Positions 58,810 to 64,000 of a DNA stretch of 64,000 bases are shown piece by piece; the first letter of the stretch is position 1, and each line of letters starts with the position of its first letter. The DNA comes from Cytobacillus firmus. GTDB lineage: Bacteria; Bacillota; Bacilli; Bacillales; Cytobacillaceae. The position numbers were made by a program, and so were the translations under genes. A model generated the notes under the pieces. The model saw nothing but the letters and a program-made list of their open reading frames with translations. It was not told the DNA's origin and searched no databases. Where the stretch lies: assembly GCF_023657595.1 (NCBI RefSeq), contig NZ_CP098323.1, positions 1,140,001-1,204,000 of the forward strand, given 5' to 3'.

Positions 58810-59508
58810 TTGAAAATACTGGTTGTGGAAGATAATGAAAGTGTCTGTTCAATGCTGGAGATGTTCTTTATGAAAGAAGGGTATCAGGGTGTGTTTGTTC
58901 ACGATGGCCAGCGGGGGTTTGAGCATTTTAATAAAGAAAAATGGGACTTAATTATCGTTGATTGGATGCTTCCGGTCATGGATGGAGTGACGCTCTGCCT
59001 GAAAATAAGGGAACTGAGCAAGGTTCCGATTATTATGCTGACGGCAAAAGACAGCGAATCCGATCAGGTTCTTGGACTTGAAATGGGTGCCGATGATTAT
59101 GTGACCAAGCCATTCAGCCCGCTTACTCTGATGGCCAGGATAAAAGCCGTGACACGCAGATTTCAGGCTGAAGCAGGAACAGATGAACATCACTTTGTTG
59201 CCAGTGAATATTTCAAAATCAGCAAAGAATCCAGAGAGGCATATTATAATGGGCAGCTTTTAAAGAATTTGACCCCAAAAGAATTTGACTTGCTGTATTA
59301 CCTTGTAAAACATCCCAAACAGGTTTTTACTAGAGAGCAGCTGCTCGATAGTGTATGGGGTTATCAGTTTTATGGAGATGAAAGAACCGTAGATGTACAT
59401 ATAAAAAGGCTCCGGAAAAAAATAGGCACGGATGAGCAGCCCTTTATTCATACTGTATGGGGTGTAGGTTATAAATTCGATGAAACGGCAGCGGAAAATG
59501 AAGGTTAA
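58810..59508 (+). CDS. yclJ: OmpR-family response regulator, YclJ-like
   Basis: A 232-residue response regulator beginning MKILVVEDNESVCSMLEMFF, with phospho-Asp in LIIVDWMLP (near 52), Lys in VTKPFSPLTLMARI, and a winged helix with LTPKEFDLLYYLV and VWGYQFYGDERTVDVHIKRLRKK. It follows B. subtilis YclJ closely, which fixes TTG 58810 as the likely start (GGTGA seven bases upstream) over ATG 58792. It overlaps the kinase gene by 11 bases. Confidence 0.9.
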   Translation: MKILVVEDNESVCSMLEMFFMKEGYQGVFVHDGQRGFEHFNKEKWDLIIVDWMLPVMDGVTLCLKIRELSKVPIIMLTAKDSESDQVLGLEMGADDYVTKPFSPLTLMARIKAVTRRFQAEAGTDEHHFVASEYFKISKESREAYYNGQLLKNLTPKEFDLLYYLVKHPKQVFTREQLLDSVWGYQFYGDERTVDVHIKRLRKKIGTDEQPFIHTVWGVGYKFDETAAENEG

Positions 59509-60907
59509 GTATTTTTATCAGCTGCTGATCAGTCATGTCAGCATCCTAATACTGGCCTTCCTGTTATTAAGCCTTCTATTCTCCCAGTTTGTGGAGAATT
59601 ATATTTTTGAAAATAAAGTGGAAGAGCTCGATTCCTATGGAGAGCAGATCCTGACAGACATAACAGTCAGGATAGAAGGGGATGAACAATTTCTAACAGA
59701 ATACAGCCAGCTGCTCGATGCCAGAAACATCAAATACATTCTCTTCGATCATAAAGGAAGGGTCTTGTATCCTGAACTTAAATCGGATCCGATGATTCAG
59801 CTGACCAAATCCGAATGGGCTGGAATTTCGAAAGGAAAAAAAGTAACTGTAAAGCATGATATAGAACGTTTCGGCCAGGAGGTAACATTAGTTGCCATGC
59901 CATATATGCAGGGGGGCAATCTTGTTGGCGGAGTTTTGCTTCTGTCCCCAATAACAGGGGCTATGGAGGTTGTCAGCGAATTAAATCGATTTTTATTATA
60001 TACCATTTTTATTTCACTCTCTGCGACCATCCTTTTAAGTCTGGTTCTTTCTAAAAATCTGATCAAGAGGATAACTGAGCTTAGGAATGCTGCCTCTATG
60101 ATTTCATCCGGGAACTATGATATCAATGTGCCTTACACCTATATGGACGAAATTGGGGAATTGGCCAAAGACTTTAATGATATGGCAGCAAGATTGAGGG
60201 AATCTAATGAAGAAATCAGAAGACTGGAAAATAGAAGAAGGAAATTCATCGCTGATGTCTCGCACGAGCTTCGGACTCCTTTGACCACCATAAGCGGTTT
60301 GGCTGAAGGTATTAAGGGAGGTCTGATCCCGGAGGCGGATACAGAAAAAGGGATGATCCTGATAGACAGGGAGGCAAAGAGGCTTATTCGGCTGGTGAAT
60401 GAAAATCTGGATTATGAAAAGATTCGTTCCAACCAGCTGCAGCTGAATAAAATGGATATTGATCTCATGGAAGCCTTTGAAATTGTTAAGGAACAGCTGG
60501 AAATTCAGGCAGAGGAAAAAGGTAACAGGATTTATATAGAGGCTGAAGAAGGGGTTTCGGTGTATGCGGATTATGACCGGCTGATTCAGATTCTGGTGAA
60601 TATTGTGAAGAACAGCATTCAATTCACCGAGCAGGGCTCCATATTTTTAAGGGGCAAAGAAGATCCTGATCAGACATTGATCTTAATAGAAGACACGGGT
60701 ATAGGCATCGACCCGAAAGAAATTGAGTCAATTTGGCTGCGATTTTATAAAGCGGATCTATCCAGGACCAATCATTCATTTGGTGAGTTTGGCATTGGTC
60801 TTTCCATTGTCAAACAGCTTGTTCAGCTGCACAGCGGAGAAATTACTGTCAGCAGTGAAAAGGGGGAAGGGACCAAATTCACGATTAGATTTCCGCGGGA
60901 GCAATAA
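59498..60907 (+). CDS. yclK: sensor histidine kinase, YclK-like
   Basis: A 469-residue membrane kinase: TM1 (about 8-30), an extracellular PAS-like domain, TM2 (about 160-185), HAMP, HisKA with FIADVSHELRTPLTTISGL (His near 255) and HATPase_c with IEDTGIGIDP and FGIGLSIVKQL. The N-terminus MKVKYFYQLLISHVSILIL aligns with YclK, supporting ATG 59498; ATG 59480 would add six residues. In B. subtilis this pair responds to oxygen limitation via ResD. Confidence 0.92.
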   Translation: MKVKYFYQLLISHVSILILAFLLLSLLFSQFVENYIFENKVEELDSYGEQILTDITVRIEGDEQFLTEYSQLLDARNIKYILFDHKGRVLYPELKSDPMIQLTKSEWAGISKGKKVTVKHDIERFGQEVTLVAMPYMQGGNLVGGVLLLSPITGAMEVVSELNRFLLYTIFISLSATILLSLVLSKNLIKRITELRNAASMISSGNYDINVPYTYMDEIGELAKDFNDMAARLRESNEEIRRLENRRRKFIADVSHELRTPLTTISGLAEGIKGGLIPEADTEKGMILIDREAKRLIRLVNENLDYEKIRSNQLQLNKMDIDLMEAFEIVKEQLEIQAEEKGNRIYIEAEEGVSVYADYDRLIQILVNIVKNSIQFTEQGSIFLRGKEDPDQTLILIEDTGIGIDPKEIESIWLRFYKADLSRTNHSFGEFGIGLSIVKQLVQLHSGEITVSSEKGEGTKFTIRFPREQ

Positions 60908-60915
60908 GGACAAAT

Positions 60916-60952
60916 AAAAGGAACAGCACACAAGAAGGCTGTTCCTTTTATT
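60916..60952. terminator. bidirectional terminator between yclK and mpfA
   Basis: AAAAGGAACAGC / GCTGTTCCTTTT stem; A- and T-rich flanks allow use from both sides. Confidence 0.85.
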
Positions 60953-60954
60953 AT

Positions 60955-62310
60955 TTAAGACAATACTTCTGATTCAGTAAAGGGCACTTCTTTTGCAGGT
61001 GCCGGCTCTTCTGTTTCAGGTACTGCTGTCACTTCAACATACTTAATATGGTGCTCTTCCATATCCAGAATTTTAAATCGATATTTTTCGTACTCGATAA
61101 TATCACCTTGTTTGGCTTCGTAATTCTCAGTCAATATCCATCCGCCAATGGTATCAACATCTTCATCATTAATATCGGTACCCAGCAAGTCGTTGACTTC
61201 GCTGACAAGAACTTTTGAATCAATGATATATTGGCCTTCTTGCGTCTTTCTGACCATCGGTACTTCATCCATGTCGAACTCATCACGGATCTCGCCAACA
61301 ATCTCTTCAATGATATCCTCAACAGTCACTAACCCCGAGGTACCGCCGTATTCATCCATTAAGATGGCCATGTGGATGCGTTCTTTTTGCATTTTAAGCA
61401 GCAGCTCATGGATAGGTATGCTGTCAATGACCCGGATAATGGGACGAATGTATGATTCAAGAGTGCTTGATGATAATTCCCGGTTCATAATGAGATCTGT
61501 CATGACTTCTTTAATATTGACCATGCCAATGATATGATCCTTATCTCCATCTATAATGGGATATCGAGTAAATTTCTCTTCCTGAACGATTTGCAGAAAA
61601 TCTTCAAGTGTATCATCTTTTGAGAGAGAAACAATTTCAGTACGCGGAACCATGATTTCTTTCGCGATCCGATTATCAAACTCAAAGATTTTATTTACAT
61701 ACTTAAACTCAGATTGGTTAATTTCGCCGCTTTCATAGCTTTCTGATAAAATAATGCGAAGTTCTTCTTCAGAATGTGCTAATTCGTGTTCAGAAGCAGG
61801 CTTTAATCCAAACATGCTGGTCAATAGGCGGGCAGAACCATTCAACGCCCAAATGATCGGATACATAACCCGGTAAAACCAGATTAAAGGACGTGTTGTT
61901 AAAAGTGTTACCGCTTCTGCTTTTTGTATCGCCAGAGTCTTTGGGGCCAATTCTCCCACAACTACATGCAGGAAGGTGATAAAAGCAAAAGCAATGCTGA
62001 ATGAGATAACATGCGAAATGGATGACGGCAGACCGAAACTATTTATCACCGGACGCAGCAGGTGTTCAATTGTCGGCTCACCCAGCCAGCCAAGACCGAG
62101 TGCTGTAATGGTAATTCCCAGCTGGCAGGCTGAAAGGTATTCATCCAAATTGGAAATCACTTTCTTCGCAGCAATTGCATTTTTATTGCCTTCTTCAATT
62201 AGCTGATCAATTCTGGAACTTCGTATTTTAACAATGGCAAATTCCGAAGTAACGAAAAAAGCCGTTAAAGCAATTAAAATGGCTATAAAAACCAAGTTTA
62301 ATATGTCCAA
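60955..62310 (-). CDS. mpfA: CorC/CNNM-type magnesium exporter, MpfA-like
   Basis: A 451-residue protein: DUF21 membrane domain (about 1-185; TAFFVTSEFAIVKIR, QLGITITALGLGWLGEP, VVVGELAPKTLAIQKAEAV), two CBS domains (about 205-335; [30 protein letters not shown]) and a CorC_HlyC domain (about 350-430). B. subtilis MpfA (YhdP) exports magnesium. The start is TTG 62310 with AAGGGG upstream. A second copy follows upstream at 63075. Confidence 0.92.
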   Translation of the reverse strand: MDILNLVFIAILIALTAFFVTSEFAIVKIRSSRIDQLIEEGNKNAIAAKKVISNLDEYLSACQLGITITALGLGWLGEPTIEHLLRPVINSFGLPSSISHVISFSIAFAFITFLHVVVGELAPKTLAIQKAEAVTLLTTRPLIWFYRVMYPIIWALNGSARLLTSMFGLKPASEHELAHSEEELRIILSESYESGEINQSEFKYVNKIFEFDNRIAKEIMVPRTEIVSLSKDDTLEDFLQIVQEEKFTRYPIIDGDKDHIIGMVNIKEVMTDLIMNRELSSSTLESYIRPIIRVIDSIPIHELLLKMQKERIHMAILMDEYGGTSGLVTVEDIIEEIVGEIRDEFDMDEVPMVRKTQEGQYIIDSKVLVSEVNDLLGTDINDEDVDTIGGWILTENYEAKQGDIIEYEKYRFKILDMEEHHIKYVEVTAVPETEEPAPAKEVPFTESEVLS

Positions 62311-62374
62311 ATAAGTTCCCCTTATCCCGCCTAAACGGGCAGGGTGTCACCTCCTGATTTTGTGAAAAATGGGA

Positions 62375-62796
62375 TTAGCTTGTTAAGCCGGAAAGGGAAC
62401 GGAGCAATGCAGTACTTTCGGCAGTCAGCTTTCTGGAGAAGCCATCTTTCTGCTCCTCATTCATTGTATTGATGAGCGGCATGAGCACAGCTATTTCCTG
62501 CTGCAGCTGTTTCATCTGTAATGTGACTGCGTTAATATGCTTTTCAACTTCCCCTGTCTGAATCTCCCTTTTCGTTTTCATTTCTAGTTTTCTCTTAATC
62601 TCTTCAAGTGGAAGATGCAGTATTTTGCATTCTTCAATAAATCTTAGATCAGACAAAACCTCTTCTGAATATATGCGATAATTTGATTTTGAGCGTTTCG
62701 CTTTTATTAGGCCAATGCTAGTGTAGTAGTCAATCGTTCTTTTAGAAACGTTAGCAATATTGGCTAATTCGCCGATACGATAGTAAGCCCCATCAT
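62375..62796 (-). pseudogene. MerR-family regulator with an apparent start-proximal frameshift
   Basis: Conserved MerR sequence YYRIGELANIANVSKRTIDYY...SNYRIYSEEVL, then a helical C-terminus, occupies a frame with no ATG, GTG or TTG before it; TGA lies just upstream. A good start (AGAGGTG then ATG at 62796 and 62793) is out of frame by one base at GGGG (plus-strand CCCC 62788-62791). One more G would restore MMGAYYRIGEL. From ATG 62796 the unshifted frame ends after ten codons. Either the gene is broken, or the read lost one base of a G-run. It lies upstream of mpfA on the same strand. Confidence 0.7.
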
Positions 62797-63026
62797 ATCA
62801 CCTCTGTTTTGAATACTTATATCTCCATAATAATGCTTTACAACAAGAGATATAGTTAGAATCAATTATACGTTAGCGGAAACCGTACAGTCAAACGTAG
62901 CAGTTTGGAAAAATGGATTACATTTATTTTATGAAATTATTCATTAAATATGAAGTAAAAAGATTCGGAAAAATAAAAATTTTTATAGAGGCAGAAAAGT
63001 TTCAGCAAAAGCACGCCTTAGGCAGT

Positions 63027-63062
63027 AAAAACCAGGAGCAAAAAGTGCGCTCCCGGTTTTAA
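63027..63062 (-). terminator. terminator of the second CorC-like gene
   Basis: AAAACC.GGAGC / GCTCC.GGTTTT stem with one mismatch; T-rich on the minus strand. Confidence 0.7.
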
Positions 63063-63074
63063 AGAAAATGCAGT

Positions 63075-64000
63075 TTATATTTTCACAACTTCTATATAAG
63101 AAATATGGTGTCCATCCATTTCTTTAATCATAAATCTGTATCCTTCTTCTTCAACAAAGTCTCCCTGAACAGCATCATACTTCTGCGTCATAATCCAACC
63201 GCCGATAGTGTCAACATCATCATCAGATAATGTTGTTCCCAGGAGATCATTTGCTTCTGAAATCAGCAGTTTTGCATCAAGGATATAATGGTTTTCCCCT
63301 GTCTTTTGAACAAGCGGAAGCTCATCGGCATCAAATTCGTCCCTGATTTCACCTACGATTTCTTCCAGGATATCTTCTGCTGTGACCACTCCAGCTGTTC
63401 CGCCGTACTCATCAAGAAGAATCGCCATATGTGAACGCTCCTTTTGCATTCTAAGGAGCAAATCGTGAATGGGAATGGTTTCAATCACCCTGATGACAGG
63501 TTTAATATATTGCAGTAAGGGGTGTTTGCCTTCACATTTTTTTCTTACACAGTCAGTTAAAATTTCCTTAACATTAATGATTCCGAGAATATTATCCTTA
63601 TCGCCCGCCGTAACCGGGTAGCGGGTATAACGCTCATTTAATATGAGATCGAGGGTTTCTTCCAGTGATGAATCTTCCGGAATGGTAACAATTTCGGTCC
63701 GGGGAACCATAATCTCTTTGGCGATTCTATTGTCAAATTCAAATATCCGGTCCACATACTGGTATTCAGAGGGATTAATTTCACCGCTCTTTAAGCTTTC
63801 AGATAGGATAATCCGCAGTTCTTCCTCTGTATGGGCCATTTCACTCTCTGAAACTGGTTTCAGTCCGAATAATCCTGTAACAACTCTGGCTGAACCATTT
63901 AAAACCCAGATAAACGGATACATAACCCTGTAAAATAATATTAATGGCTTTGAAAAAGTTAAAGTAATAGCTTCTGCCTTTTGAATCGCAAAGGTCTTTG
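63075..64000 (-). CDS. second CorC/CNNM-type magnesium exporter, N-terminus outside window
   Basis: The minus-strand frame is open to the right edge ([13 protein letters not shown]... continues the DUF21 domain), so the first ~130 residues are missing. Seen are the end of the membrane domain, CBS pair ([38 protein letters not shown]) and CorC_HlyC domain ending [11 protein letters not shown]. It is roughly 65% identical to MpfA by eye and is a tandem paralogue, as yhdP and yhdT are in B. subtilis. Confidence 0.9.
   Translation of the reverse strand, partial: KTFAIQKAEAITLTFSKPLILFYRVMYPFIWVLNGSARVVTGLFGLKPVSESEMAHTEEELRIILSESLKSGEINPSEYQYVDRIFEFDNRIAKEIMVPRTEIVTIPEDSSLEETLDLILNERYTRYPVTAGDKDNILGIINVKEILTDCVRKKCEGKHPLLQYIKPVIRVIETIPIHDLLLRMQKERSHMAILLDEYGGTAGVVTAEDILEEIVGEIRDEFDADELPLVQKTGENHYILDAKLLISEANDLLGTTLSDDDVDTIGGWIMTQKYDAVQGDFVEEEGYRFMIKEMDGHHISYIEVVKI

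Noticed and set aside
60104-60622. 172-codon frame antisense to the yclK-like kinase
   Set aside because: Shadow of the kinase coding sequence, with atypical composition and no start signal.

Overview
The window reads as chromosomal DNA of a spore-forming member of the Bacillaceae, of the Cytobacillus/Mesobacillus/Bacillus type. Gene order repeatedly matches Bacillus subtilis blocks (queG-yhbB-trmL...prkA-yhbH; yhcX...pgcA...yhcY-yhcZ-azr-yhdB-yhdC; ykoGH plus PepSY genes; the yrk sulfur cluster; pit-ykaA). Sporulation genes (prkA, yhbH, spoVR), S-box and guanine riboswitches, sigma-B-like promoters and strong AGGAGG ribosome binding sites all fit. No phage, plasmid or CRISPR region was seen. 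Genus assignment is inference.

Layout. 1-2.6 kb: end of a Gfo/Idh/MocA dehydrogenase, a sugar isomerase, tRNA-Gly(TCC) preceded by a duplicated 5' tRNA half, a B3/4-domain gene and a structured repeat. 2.6-10.5 kb: queuosine and tRNA modification (queG, trmL), an amidase, a nitroreductase, prkA and yhbH, with several very small genes. 10.5-18 kb: stress protein, CoA-type Nudix hydrolase, SAM riboswitch plus hom, 3-methyladenine glycosylase, proC, tcyP. 18-31 kb: YitT protein, purine permease, RocB-like peptidase, HAD phosphatase, phosphate transporter with its DUF47 partner, EF-G-binding protein, helD, aldo/keto reductase, pseudouridine synthase. 31-40.6 kb: yhcU, BdbC/thioredoxin pair, yhcX, pgcA, SDR, the yhcYZ two-component pair, azr, yhdB, yhdC. 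40.7-45.7 kb: a two-component system with two PepSY proteins, then spoVR.

45.9-51.7 kb is the most distinctive part. A HesB/IscA-like gene has an in-frame TGA at codon 32 followed by a good bacterial SECIS-like hairpin, so it is very probably a selenoprotein gene. Next comes a persulfide/sulfane-sulfur detoxification locus: CstR with Cys31 and Cys60, four rhodanese-domain proteins besides the dioxygenase, DsrE, two TusA-domain proteins, a rhodanese-persulfide dioxygenase fusion and a TauE exporter. Three sigma-A promoters in it carry near-identical CstR-type operators. Together these genes would sense persulfide, pass sulfane sulfur along cysteine relays, oxidise it to sulfite and export it.

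51.7-64 kb: YitT-DUF2179 protein, BrkB-like membrane protein, a second structured repeat, guanine-riboswitch-controlled purine permease, czcD/czrA zinc module with a His-rich secreted protein, a yclJK-like two-component system, and two tandem CorC/CNNM (MpfA-type) magnesium exporters, with a MerR gene that appears frameshifted at its start.
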